A stretch of DNA of 64,000 bases, taken from contig CAZEJT010000002.1 of the NCBI GenBank assembly GCA_964512655.1, positions 434,001 to 498,000 of the forward strand. Direction: 5' to 3'. The translations under genes and the position numbers were made by a program. This document shows, in pieces, positions 41,712-50,292 of this stretch. Numbering within the stretch: position 1 is the stretch's first letter; every line of letters begins with the position of its first letter. Origin of the DNA: VBOC01 sp964512655. GTDB lineage: Bacteria > Bacteroidota > Ignavibacteria > UBA10030 > SZUA-254. The notes under the pieces are model-generated. The model was given only the letters and a program-made list of their open reading frames with translations, made no database searches and was not told the DNA's origin.

Positions 41712-43664
41712 CTACTTCAGGAGCCCGACGTTTTCTGCAAGGAGCAATTCGATCTGCGCGGTGAGCTCATCCTCCATCTGCGGGCCCATGAATCCCACGC
41801 TCTTAAAGGCAATGTTCCCTCTCTTGTCGATGAGGAATTTTGTGGGGATCCCATCCACTCCATATTTGTCTGTGACCTTTGTGCCCGAGATTTCATCCAT
41901 CACTACCGGAAAGGTGTACTTGTTGTCCGCCAGGAACTTCTTCGCGTTCTCAACGGTCGACCGCAGATCGGGTGTGCGCTCCCACGTGTCCACCATCAGG
42001 AAGACGACGTTCTTATTCTCCCTGAACTTGTCATACACTTTTTGCATATAAGGGAATGATGCCTTACATGGACCGCACCAAGTGGCCCAGAAGTCTATGA
42101 CGACGACCTTTCCTTTCAGGGAGGAGAGGGACACCGGCGTGCCCCCGAGATTCTTGAGCGTGAAATCGGCCGATGGTTGGCTGATCCTTCCCCGGGCAGC
42201 CTGCTTTTTCGCGGCCTCTGTGCGCGCCGCCCCGGCCTGAGTCAGCAGCGCGTTAAATTGCTCCTGCTTCAGCGCAGATAATGTTCCGAAATCGGACGAC
42301 CCTGATTCTCTCTGGGCATACGCTAGTTTAAACTTTTCCATCATGACATCGCTTGTTTTCCCCTCCTTATAGCAAGCTATGCCAACCTCGCACGCTTTTT
42401 CGTACCGCTTGTTCTGTATGAGACAATCCATGTAGCGCGTTGCGATTTCGGGATCACGTCCATTCGTCAATCTATAGGCATCAGCCTGATTCCGTTCCGC
42501 CTCCTCGCTCCTGCCGAGGCGGAGCAAGCCGTCGGCATACGTGTCGAGAACCATACCTCTCTTGTAAGCGTTGTCCTGTTCCCAATCACCGATTGTTTCG
42601 TAGAACCGCTTCTCATCCTCATTGATCTTCTCGCTCAGGTCAACCCCTTTCTTCGCCCAGCCTGCCGCTTTTTCCAACACCTCCCCTTTCTCGATCAGAT
42701 TCCAGGCGAAGTCGTTGTACCATTGCCATGAGGGATCGTCAATTTTCGAAAGAATATCGGCGGCCTGATCATAATCCTTTGACGCAACGCAGGCATTGAA
42801 ACAGCCCAGCATCTTCATCCGGGTGTCCTGCTTGTCAAGATCCTGGTGTGCCTGAAGAAACTCCTTCATCGCCGCCAGGCGCTTGACAGGATCCTTTTCA
42901 TCATATATATGGCTCCACCTCGAATCCCGGGCGAACCTGCCGGAGGGATTTTTTTCTATGGTCGACCGTTCCAGGTCGAGGGCGCGATTGGTGTCCCCTG
43001 CGACCTTATACCACCTCATGATCATCGGAACGGCGTCTTCATGTGCCGCGGCCGCTTTGGCGAACGACTCAAGCACCCCTTTCATTTTCTCCTTTCCGGC
43101 CGGCGATTGGTCTTCACGAATCATCACTCCGAGAAGGTCGTCCCACACCCTCCAGTTTTGGGGATACAATTCCTTTTCCTCATCAATTTCTGCCCGGGCG
43201 GCGGCAAAGTCTTTTGTTCTCTTGAAGGCATTGTAAGCGCCGTGGCTGAGGAGATAGGACCGCGCTTCGTGCGCCCCTATGACCGGCTTGCCGTCGTCGC
43301 CGTACACCATCGCCTCGGCACCATTTCCTCCGCCTTCGTCGGCTTTCGCGGTAGATACGAACCGAAACACCATGAACGCACTGTTCTTGTCGGAGAGCTG
43401 AAACGCTGCTGTCCAAAGATCCCCGCTCTTCCTCATCGGAGTATGGACGAAGAGCGCTTCTTCCGAATACCGAAACACAAGAGTATGCAATTCCATTGAA
43501 TTGACCCCGGAGAGGGCGGCGCCGGGAGAGTTCGAGTTGTAGGTCACGGTGATCGTGTTACCGACTTTGGGGTGGTCGGGGGAGACGGTCGTAAGGCTGT
43601 TATCCGACAGGGCCTGCGCGACTACGCAGCAGAGAAGGAGCAGGAATAAGAGTAGAGATTTCAT
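41712..43664 (-). CDS. TlpA-family thioredoxin with N-terminal helical repeats
   Basis: 650 residues from ATG 43664 (signal SLLLFLLLLCCVVAQALS; GGAG six nt upstream; a longer frame to 43715 has no such features). A long TPR-like middle is followed by a thioredoxin/TlpA domain: VVVIDFWATWCGPCKASFPYM with the CxxC, FLMVDTW, then YGVDGIPTKFLIDKRGNIAFK with the cis-Pro. Exported thiol-disulfide reductase. Transcribed just upstream of the DUF5916 gene, below a promoter at 43707-43735. Confidence 0.88.
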   Translation of the reverse strand: MKSLLLFLLLLCCVVAQALSDNSLTTVSPDHPKVGNTITVTYNSNSPGAALSGVNSMELHTLVFRYSEEALFVHTPMRKSGDLWTAAFQLSDKNSAFMVFRFVSTAKADEGGGNGAEAMVYGDDGKPVIGAHEARSYLLSHGAYNAFKRTKDFAAARAEIDEEKELYPQNWRVWDDLLGVMIREDQSPAGKEKMKGVLESFAKAAAAHEDAVPMIMRWYKVAGDTNRALDLERSTIEKNPSGRFARDSRWSHIYDEKDPVKRLAAMKEFLQAHQDLDKQDTRMKMLGCFNACVASKDYDQAADILSKIDDPSWQWYNDFAWNLIEKGEVLEKAAGWAKKGVDLSEKINEDEKRFYETIGDWEQDNAYKRGMVLDTYADGLLRLGRSEEAERNQADAYRLTNGRDPEIATRYMDCLIQNKRYEKACEVGIACYKEGKTSDVMMEKFKLAYAQRESGSSDFGTLSALKQEQFNALLTQAGAARTEAAKKQAARGRISQPSADFTLKNLGGTPVSLSSLKGKVVVIDFWATWCGPCKASFPYMQKVYDKFRENKNVVFLMVDTWERTPDLRSTVENAKKFLADNKYTFPVVMDEISGTKVTDKYGVDGIPTKFLIDKRGNIAFKSVGFMGPQMEDELTAQIELLLAENVGLLK

Positions 43665-43706
43665 GGGCGCTCCGCGTGCAATTATGGGGATCTTGCAGAT
43701 GGGGGG

Positions 43707-43735
43707 AACATACAAAAATCAGGCCCCGGAAACAA
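43707..43735 (-). promoter_or_regulatory. Promoter of the TlpA-DUF5916 unit
   Basis: Minus strand TTGTTT (43735-43730), 17 bp, TATGTT (43712-43707), about 43 bp before the ATG at 43664. Confidence 0.5.
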
Positions 43736-43757
43736 AAACTGTCCGCACCGGCAGTAA

Positions 43758-43788
43758 ACTGGTGTCACGGTCCATACCGTGACACCAG
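43758..43788. repeat. Palindromic repeat family B, copy 3
   Basis: ACTGGTGTCACGGTCCATAC...CAG, identical to copy 2, between the HEAT gene and the TlpA promoter. Confidence 0.8.
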
Positions 43789-43847
43789 CCGGGAAGTCGA
43801 ACAAAACTCGTCTTTGTGCCCTCCGCCCGCTCTGCGCTACCCGAATA

Positions 43848-45161
43848 TTACCTCTGCCTCAGAATCTCCACCAATGCTGACCGTGCGCGCCCGCTCCCGA
43901 TGCTGCCGAGGTAGTACACCGCCTCGCGGCGGAGATCGTACTTTTCATCTGTCTGCGCTATCTTTGCGAGAAAATCCACCGCCCTGTCGTTTCCCACCTC
44001 TGCGATCGAGTAGAAGATATTTTCGCGCTGGTCCGCCCTGCTCTCGGGGATCGCATAAAATAGCTCGATCAATGTCTCGACGGACCGGTTCTTGTCCTTC
44101 GTCAGCATCCCGATATAATCAATCGCCGAGTTCTGGACCTCCTGGCCGGTATCGCCCTTCGCAACCTCCAGGAAGACGGGAAGAGGATCAAACTTCTTGA
44201 AATCAACCAGTTGTTCCATGGCAGCGGTCCGGAGCCGGCTCTTCTTCGACCGGTCTAGGACGATTTCCCTCAACGCCCGGAACGATGCCGAGTCCTCATT
44301 TTCAGAGCCGAGCGCCTCGAGGGCTTCCAGCTTCAATCTTGTCTCCTCGTCGAGATCCTCATCGGACCGGAAGAACCCCGGCGCAAGCGTCGCTCGAGGC
44401 GCGCGCGCGGAGCTGGGGAGCCTGATCGCGCGCAGTGTTCTTCCTTGTTCTTCCATCGCGCGGCTGAGGCTTCTTGCCGCAGCGCCCTTTCCAAAGGAAT
44501 AGGAGTAGCCGCGCATCGCCTTGCCGTGGACCATCCTGTTGAGTGTGCGCACGACCGTGCTTTCGGAGCTTTGGACAAACCCGCGTCCGTGGAGGTCGGC
44601 CGAATCGAGGAGGTACAAATGGCCGCCCCCGTTTGCGACGATCGATGTGGAGCCGGGCTCAATGATCGGAACCGGCACAGCCGTAGACTTGCCGCCCCGT
44701 GCGTAGGGAACCGGCACAGGGGTCGTTGTCAGTCCCGAGAGGTCGGCAATCGCATCGTTATAATACTTGCTCGAGGGTCGGCGATCGATGAATTTCGCAT
44801 ATGCCGTTACGGCCTTCTTGCGGTCGATGTGCATCAGCGCGTACGCAGACCAATACTCTGCGTCATCCAGGTATGTACTCGTGGGATACGACTTCGTCAT
44901 TTCAGCGAGTTTTTTTCTCGCATCCTCCCACCGCTCATCAAGGATGAGATCGTAGCCTTCCTTATAAAGCTTGTACCCCGGATCGTCCTTTTTACCGGCC
45001 GATTTCTTCCCACCGGAGGGATCGAAAGGGTCGGGGGCGGAGAGCTCCGCTGAGATGGCATACGCCTGGGGCGCGCGGCTTCTCGCGATCTGCCCGACCG
45101 ACGGCGCCGAAAGCGACCAGATTGCGACGAGAGATACAGCTGTTCCAGTCAATGTTCTCAT
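43848..45161 (-). CDS. Exported HEAT-repeat protein with TPR-like N-terminus
   Basis: 437 residues. Signal peptide TGTAVSLVAIWSLSAPSVGQ, a TPR-like segment (YKEGYDLILDERWEDARKKLAEM; YWSAYALMHIDRKKAVTAYAKF), a linker, and a C-terminal run of HEAT-type helices (RLRTAAMEQLVDFKK; VQNSAIDYIGML; QRENIFYSIAEVGNDRAVDFL; LRREAVYYLGSIGSGRARSAL). Probably a periplasmic scaffold. Third gene of an operon after an ECF sigma factor and its anti-sigma factor (10-bp gap), so it may feed envelope signals into that system. Confidence 0.8.
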   Translation of the reverse strand: MRTLTGTAVSLVAIWSLSAPSVGQIARSRAPQAYAISAELSAPDPFDPSGGKKSAGKKDDPGYKLYKEGYDLILDERWEDARKKLAEMTKSYPTSTYLDDAEYWSAYALMHIDRKKAVTAYAKFIDRRPSSKYYNDAIADLSGLTTTPVPVPYARGGKSTAVPVPIIEPGSTSIVANGGGHLYLLDSADLHGRGFVQSSESTVVRTLNRMVHGKAMRGYSYSFGKGAAARSLSRAMEEQGRTLRAIRLPSSARAPRATLAPGFFRSDEDLDEETRLKLEALEALGSENEDSASFRALREIVLDRSKKSRLRTAAMEQLVDFKKFDPLPVFLEVAKGDTGQEVQNSAIDYIGMLTKDKNRSVETLIELFYAIPESRADQRENIFYSIAEVGNDRAVDFLAKIAQTDEKYDLRREAVYYLGSIGSGRARSALVEILRQR

Positions 45162-45171
45162 AGTTATTCAG

Positions 45172-45975
45172 TCAGTATGTGTCACGAACGGGTACGTATC
45201 GCGTTGAATCGCACATGGCTTCTGCCATGCGGATTTTGAAGAGAAGATTCTCCCGGTGGATTCCGCTGCGGATCATCTCGACATTCGGCAACCCCTCCTG
45301 CTCCTTCATGTTAGCGAGGCTGATCAGAATCTTTTGCAGATCATCGATAAGTTTCGCGGAGCGGATATCGAGCGGCTGGCTCTTGAGATAACGGGCATCT
45401 TCCAACAGGTCCTGCGAGACTCTCGACTCTTTGCTCAGGTCGATCGGTTGATCGTCTTCCGCGTCGAGGTGAGCGATGCCAACAAGAAGCACTTTTGATT
45501 TTCGGAGGTAGTCGCCCATGCGGTAGTCCGCGGGAACGGCATGGACGGGCTCAGGTTCAAGCCCGGAGGCGATCTCCCGCGGGGCCGGGCTTCCGGTAAA
45601 GAATCGAGAAAGCACCAGGGCAAGCGCAACAGCGGCGAGGACCCCGCCGGCAAGAACGATCGGCCGGGGACGAAGCGTGAACACCGCAACGATCTTCTCC
45701 CAAACCCGGAGGGGTGGACGCCTCCCCGGAGAATTCGCCAGATTGATTCTCCGCTCCACCGCGGCCGCGAAGCCATTCCAGAATTCTGCCGGCCTTGTGT
45801 CGCTCGCGCTTGAAACATGTCTCGACGTCATCGCCACGACCGGACGAATTTCTTCCAGATCGGCGGCGCAGCGCTTGCACGAAGCAAGGTGGCCGGCGAT
45901 ACGCTCCATTTCATCCGGAGCCAGCTCTCCCCTCACATACTCATAGAGCGCCGATCTTACAGATGAATGCTTCAT
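45172..45975 (-). CDS. Anti-sigma factor with zinc-finger domain
   Basis: 267 residues. An N-terminal zinc-binding anti-sigma domain with HLASCKRC (His29, Cys33, Cys36) is followed by a linker, one membrane helix (PIVLAGGVLAAVALALVLSRFF, about 105-125) and a periplasmic tail. It should hold the sigma factor encoded 2 bp upstream in the cytoplasm and release it on an envelope signal. No known sensor domain is seen in the tail; the co-transcribed HEAT protein is a candidate partner. Confidence 0.85.
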   Translation of the reverse strand: MKHSSVRSALYEYVRGELAPDEMERIAGHLASCKRCAADLEEIRPVVAMTSRHVSSASDTRPAEFWNGFAAAVERRINLANSPGRRPPLRVWEKIVAVFTLRPRPIVLAGGVLAAVALALVLSRFFTGSPAPREIASGLEPEPVHAVPADYRMGDYLRKSKVLLVGIAHLDAEDDQPIDLSKESRVSQDLLEDARYLKSQPLDIRSAKLIDDLQKILISLANMKEQEGLPNVEMIRSGIHRENLLFKIRMAEAMCDSTRYVPVRDTY

Positions 45976-45977
45976 GA

Positions 45978-46556
45978 TTATCCTTCGACCTTTAAGAAAT
46001 CCAACATCGTCTTCATTTTTCGCAAGCCCCTGTGCAGGTGCGTTTTCACTGTCCCTTCAGAGCAGTTGAGGATTGACCCCACCTGCCTGGTGGACAGGCC
46101 GTTCATGTGTCTGAGAATCACAACGGCCCTCTGGAGCGTGGGGAGCCGGTGAAGCGCGCGTTCAAGATGCACGTGGAGATCGGGCTGGCTCATCGGATCC
46201 TCTGCGGACGGCTCGTTCGCGGCTCCGCCGCCTTCCCACTTTCCGGGTGCCTGCTGTTCCATTCGAAGTTCACGCCGTTCCCGTGTTTTCCTTTGCCGGA
46301 ACCTGTTGATAGAGAGATTCATCACAATCCGGTAGAGCCAGGTCCCGAAACTCGCTTCGCGCCTGAATGAGCCGAGAGAATGATAGACGCGGACAAACGA
46401 CTCCTGTGCGATGTCTTCAGCCTCCTCGTGGTCGCCGACGACTCCATAGGCAATATTATAGGCCTGCTTCATGTGGCGCTCGACGAGTAGACGGAATGCT
46501 TCGCGGCTTCCCTCCTGCGCATCGAGAATCAGTCGCCGCTCGTCATCGGCGGGCAT
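45978..46556 (-). CDS. ECF-type RNA polymerase sigma factor
   Basis: 192 residues. Region 2 is seen as AYNIAYGVVGDHEEAEDIAQESFVRVY and FGTWLYRIVMNLSINRFRQRK, region 4 as LERALHRLPTLQRAVVILRHMNGLSTRQVGSIL and GTVKTHLHRGLRKMK. The linker between them is longer than average (about 40 residues, Gly/Pro-rich). First gene of the sigma - anti-sigma - HEAT operon. No convincing self-target promoter was found upstream. Confidence 0.92.
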   Translation of the reverse strand: MPADDERRLILDAQEGSREAFRLLVERHMKQAYNIAYGVVGDHEEAEDIAQESFVRVYHSLGSFRREASFGTWLYRIVMNLSINRFRQRKTRERRELRMEQQAPGKWEGGGAANEPSAEDPMSQPDLHVHLERALHRLPTLQRAVVILRHMNGLSTRQVGSILNCSEGTVKTHLHRGLRKMKTMLDFLKVEG

Positions 46557-46691
46557 CCAGGGGTCTCTTTATGTGATCTTCCTGAGGTTAGACCAGGCCG
46601 TCGGGGGCTCGGTTGACAGCCTTTTGATGGTTTTACGTGGAAAAGGGGTGGAGGTTAGCCCTCCCGGGGACGGATTCGCTCTCAAAGCGCT

Positions 46692-46714
46692 CGTTCCGCC
46701 GCTACGTGGCGGAA
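46692..46714 (+). repeat. Palindromic repeat family C, first hairpin only
   Basis: CGTTCCGCCGC-TACGT-GGCGGAAT: decayed first hairpin; the second hairpin of family C is missing. Confidence 0.55.
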
Positions 46715-46725
46715 TCCCGCTTTAA

Positions 46726-46756
46726 ACTGGTGTCACGGTCCACACCGTGACACCAG
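46726..46756. repeat. Palindromic repeat family B, copy 4
   Basis: One base differs from the other three copies (CCACACC for CCATACC at the centre); the arms are intact. Confidence 0.75.
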
Positions 46757-46840
46757 CAGGATGGCCCATAAAGAAGTAGTGCAGCCCGCCTGGCGCGACC
46801 GCGTCACCGTACCGCATGACGCGACTGGGTGACGGAACCC

Positions 46841-46862
46841 GTAGGCGCCGGCTTCAGCCGGG
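46841..46862 (+). repeat. Degenerate family A repeat
   Basis: GTAGGCGCCGG-CTTCAG-CCGGGG, with the right arm altered, two bases from the stop of the DUF5916 gene. Confidence 0.6.
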
Positions 46863-46864
46863 GT

Positions 46865-49348
46865 TCACAGGCTCCACCAGTACGTCAGCTTGAGGAGAAG
46901 AACGTTGTCCATCGGGAGCTTGAATGCATCGCCCAGATTGTCTGAGAGGCTTCTATCATAGATGCCGTTGTCGCCGAACCGCGCCTGGGTCCAGACAAAG
47001 TAAAGTGTGCTCCCCGGAAGGTATTCCCAGCGGAAGACTACGTTGGCGTTGAGGACTTTCTCGTTGAAATCCGGATCCTGATAGTAGGCGCTGCTCAAAA
47101 AATCGTAGTCCGGCAATTCATCCGCCCCGGCCAGACGCTTGAAGTGCGAATATCCCCCCTTGGCAAGAAGGGCCTGCATGAAAAACTGGACGCTCATGCT
47201 CCGCGTGAATGTCACGGTTCCCCTGAGCGAGAGATCGTACTGATCGATGTCGCGGTCCGCGAAGAGGTTCACGCCATTATCGATGAACATGGGGCCTCCA
47301 GTCGAATTGTCCCGCACCCATGTCTCCTCGTTGCGGGTCTTCGAGAGTGTCAGGGCCGGATTGAATTCCATCCAGCTGTTCGGGCGCAGTGTGAGCTGGA
47401 ACGCACCAGAGCCGGAGCTCAACCCGCGATCCGTGTGCTGGTACGTTCCGATCACCGTGGCAACAATGAATTGGCGGATATCGGAGTCGATTTTGAGAGA
47501 GACTCTGTTACCCTCCGAGCGATGATAGAGGCCGTTGATCCCCCGGTTGTCGTCGTCATATGCGGAAAAATCGTGTATGAGATCCAGGTCGAACTGCCAG
47601 AAGTTTCTCAGTTGCACGACCGGTTCGGTCTCGATAAGGTTGACTGTATGGATGCGGTCCCAATTCCAGCGGTACTGCCAGTCGAGATTCAGATAGTATC
47701 TCAGGAGCGGGGGCGCGGCGTTCTCATTTTTGTAGGTTATTTGTGTGATGCCTCCATGCTCGCGCGGCTGACTGTAAAACCCGAGATCGTTGATCCAGTA
47801 ATTTCTGGTAGTAAAGTCGTACAGCGAGAGCACGAGGAGGTGTTCATCCTGGATTTTTCCCACCGCGATTTTCCCGGAGCCCCCGGTCACCCGATCGACG
47901 CCCGAGGCGGTCAGCGGCGAAACCGCGTCGGAGCCGGCGACGAACCCGTCGACGGCGTACGACTCGTCGCCGAGGCGGAGGTTCCAATCGACCCCGCCGC
48001 TCAGCACGGGGAGGTTCTGGTCCCTGAATGAACCGGTCGCCATGACTCCCGCGTACGAGTTTCCGGCAAATTCCTTCCGAAGCCGCAGAACATTGTACGA
48101 GGCCCTCGGCTCGAAAATCACCGGAGAGGTGGAGTGACCGGCCGAATCTTCCGCCACACCCTCTTCCTGATCGGTCGCCGCAGTCATGAACCCCACCGAG
48201 AGCCCGGCATCCGTCTTTCCCGTCACCTTGGCGGCGCCGAGTATGGTGGTTACCTGCGGAGTCTCCAAAAAGTAGTATCCGGGGGGAGGCGCGCTTGAGG
48301 GGAACGGACGCCTTCCGATGCGCCGCGAATAGAAAAGCCGCATCGTTTGGCTGTCAAACGTGTTGCCGAATGCAAAGATCTGTGATCCCTCCAGGAAAAA
48401 GGGGCGCTTCTCCGGATAGAAGGTCTCGAAAACCGTGAGGTTTAACACTGCCGCGTCGACTTCCACCTGGCCGAAGTCGGGGTTCAGCGCCATGTCGAGG
48501 GTAAAGTTGTTCGTCAAGCCGTATTTGAGATCGAGCCCTCCGGATCCCTTGAACTCTTTTCGCAGAGGAAACGGATCGGGTTGTGAGAGAAAATTTGTCT
48601 TTGAAACCTGATAGGGAAGAAACTCGAGATGAAGAGGAGGATGAATGTCGTGCAGACCCTCCAGGTGACCCATCCTAGAAACGGAGGAAATCACCCCTAC
48701 GGGGGTCTCCTTCCGCGGAAGCATCACCCACTCATCCGTCTCACGCTTACGGGCAACGTACCTCCGGAAATTGATCCCCCAGACGTACCCGCTGTCCTGG
48801 GGGGCGAACCGGAGTGCGCTGAAGGGGATCTTGAACTCCGCCAACCATCCCTTACTCGTGATCTTCGCATCAAACTCCCAGACCGCATCCCATTCTGTGT
48901 CATACACGCGTCCGTCTTCCGACAGTACACCGTCGCTCTGCACTCCCGACACCGTTCCACTGAAGAGGAATGCCGTCGTATGGTCATGGTATGAATCAAT
49001 GATAACCGATATGCGATCGGCCTGGCCGGTCCTGTCACGCCGCGTCAGTTGCTCGACGATCTCTTTGGGCGAAGAATCGTAACACATGATGCCTGCATAC
49101 AGCGCGTGATCGTCGTAGAGTATTCTGACTGATGTATGCTCCGTCGGGAGCGCGCCTTCTTCGGGATCAAACTGCACAAAAGTTGAATCGGCTGGAGCTG
49201 AGCTCCACTGTTCATCATCGAGGAGTCCGTCGATGCGCGGAGGAGACGAGACGCGCACCGCCGTGATATGCTTGGGCGAGGTGCCTGCCGATAGAAATCC
49301 GATCGGAACGAGGCATGCAATGCCGAGGAGTACGGGGGCCCTTATCAA
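46865..49348 (-). CDS. DUF5916 outer-membrane protein, paralog
   Basis: 827 residues with the same layout as the protein at 39243: signal peptide (LLGIACLVPIGFLSAG), CBM9-like domain (VSSPPRIDGLLDDEQWSSAP; ALYAGIMCYDSS; WLAEFKIPFSALRF), then DUF5916 with NPDFGQVEVDAAVLNLTVFE, TFYPEKRPFFLEGSQIF and C-terminal LLLKLTYWWSL. The two paralogs differ in length mainly in loops. No TlpA partner is next to this copy; it lies alone between the sigma operon and ubiE (divergent). Confidence 0.87.
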   Translation of the reverse strand: MIRAPVLLGIACLVPIGFLSAGTSPKHITAVRVSSPPRIDGLLDDEQWSSAPADSTFVQFDPEEGALPTEHTSVRILYDDHALYAGIMCYDSSPKEIVEQLTRRDRTGQADRISVIIDSYHDHTTAFLFSGTVSGVQSDGVLSEDGRVYDTEWDAVWEFDAKITSKGWLAEFKIPFSALRFAPQDSGYVWGINFRRYVARKRETDEWVMLPRKETPVGVISSVSRMGHLEGLHDIHPPLHLEFLPYQVSKTNFLSQPDPFPLRKEFKGSGGLDLKYGLTNNFTLDMALNPDFGQVEVDAAVLNLTVFETFYPEKRPFFLEGSQIFAFGNTFDSQTMRLFYSRRIGRRPFPSSAPPPGYYFLETPQVTTILGAAKVTGKTDAGLSVGFMTAATDQEEGVAEDSAGHSTSPVIFEPRASYNVLRLRKEFAGNSYAGVMATGSFRDQNLPVLSGGVDWNLRLGDESYAVDGFVAGSDAVSPLTASGVDRVTGGSGKIAVGKIQDEHLLVLSLYDFTTRNYWINDLGFYSQPREHGGITQITYKNENAAPPLLRYYLNLDWQYRWNWDRIHTVNLIETEPVVQLRNFWQFDLDLIHDFSAYDDDNRGINGLYHRSEGNRVSLKIDSDIRQFIVATVIGTYQHTDRGLSSGSGAFQLTLRPNSWMEFNPALTLSKTRNEETWVRDNSTGGPMFIDNGVNLFADRDIDQYDLSLRGTVTFTRSMSVQFFMQALLAKGGYSHFKRLAGADELPDYDFLSSAYYQDPDFNEKVLNANVVFRWEYLPGSTLYFVWTQARFGDNGIYDRSLSDNLGDAFKLPMDNVLLLKLTYWWSL

Positions 49349-49449
49349 CGGTCGAGGAACTCTGTGGGAAATTGCCGAACATAGGGTAAAGTCCCGAAAA
49401 AAGCAAACACTATTGCAACTGAGGGCGATTTTGGGGAAATTGGAAGCCG

Positions 49450-50175
49450 ATGGAACAGGCGAACGGGATAAGGGGAGACGATCCGCGCACGATCCGGAAG
49501 ATGTTCGACGCGATCGCGCCGACCTACGACCTCTTGAATCGGATGATGAGCCTCGGCCTGGATATGAAATGGCGTCGAGAGGCCGTCTCGTTCCTCGCGG
49601 AGAAGCGCGGGGGAAGGTTTCTCGATATCGCCGCCGGAAGCGGAGATGTCTCGCTCGAACTCCTCGCGCTCAATCCCTCCCGCATCGTGGCGACCGATTT
49701 CGCCCCGGAGATGCTCCGTGTGTTCAGGAAAAAGCTCGAAGAGCGCAGAGAACATGCGGCGATCCATCTCGTCCTCTGCGATGCGCTCCGGCTCCCGTTC
49801 AGGGATTCCTCGTTCGACGGAACGATTGTTTCATTCGGGATCAGAAATTTTGCGGATCGGGAGGAGGGGCTTCGGGAGATGTTGAGAGTTCTGGTCCCGG
49901 GGGGGTTATCGGTTGTTCTCGAGCTCTCGAAACCCAGGGGCGCCCTGGTGTCGGGCGCCTATAATCTGTACACCGGAATTGGAGTGCCGCTTCTCGGGAG
50001 AATTATTTCGCGTCACAATAATGCCTATCGGTACCTTCCCCGTTCTATCCGTGACTTTCCCGACAGGGAGGATTTTCTTTCGTCGATGGAGAGGGTAGGA
50101 TTTGAGGAACCCCGTGCCCATCCCCTCACATTTGGCGCCGCCACAATCTACGTAGGCCGCAAACCCGTCCCCTAA
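49450..50175 (+). CDS. ubiE: Demethylmenaquinone/ubiquinone methyltransferase
   Basis: 241 residues of a class I SAM methyltransferase. The UbiE/MenG signature is clear: NRMMSLGLDMKWRREAV, SAM motif FLDIAAGSGDVSLELL, VATDFAPEML, DALRLPFRDSSFDGTIVSFGIRNFAD. The last step of menaquinone synthesis is the expected role in this group, which fits the quinone-reducing NDH-2 elsewhere in the window. Single plus-strand gene; family A repeats follow. Confidence 0.94.
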   Translation: MEQANGIRGDDPRTIRKMFDAIAPTYDLLNRMMSLGLDMKWRREAVSFLAEKRGGRFLDIAAGSGDVSLELLALNPSRIVATDFAPEMLRVFRKKLEERREHAAIHLVLCDALRLPFRDSSFDGTIVSFGIRNFADREEGLREMLRVLVPGGLSVVLELSKPRGALVSGAYNLYTGIGVPLLGRIISRHNNAYRYLPRSIRDFPDREDFLSSMERVGFEEPRAHPLTFGAATIYVGRKPVP

Positions 50176-50205
50176 CCGGGGCGCCCCAGCCCGCGCATGA
50201 TCGAT

Positions 50206-50228
50206 CGCGCCCTAAAGGGCGCGGCTAC
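50206..50228 (-). repeat. Palindromic repeat family A, inverted copy
   Basis: Read on the minus strand, GTAGCCGCGCC-CTTTAG-GGCGCG. The only copy in this orientation; together with 50252-50274 it forms an inverted pair, as in BIME-type REP doublets. Confidence 0.7.
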
Positions 50229-50251
50229 AAAAGAACCAGACCCGTGCTGTT

Positions 50252-50274
50252 GTAGCCGCGGGCTTCAGCCCGCG
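50252..50274 (+). repeat. Palindromic repeat family A, copy 15
   Basis: GTAGCCGCGGG-CTTCAG-CCCGCG, 23 bp from the inverted copy, between convergent ubiE and rlmD. Confidence 0.8.
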
Positions 50275-50292
50275 CGTGCAGGTTCCTTCCGG

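Larger units (their letters stand above)
46557..46864. other. Intergenic stretch with repeats of all three families
   Basis: No gene is supported. It contains a partial family C copy (46692-46714), family B copy 4 (46726-46756) and a degenerate family A copy (46841-46862). The sigma operon promoter is expected here, but I cannot place it. Confidence 0.7.

Noticed and set aside
3440..50274. Repeats A, B and C as a CRISPR array
   Set aside because: Copies are scattered over tens of kb with no regular spacers and no cas genes in the window.
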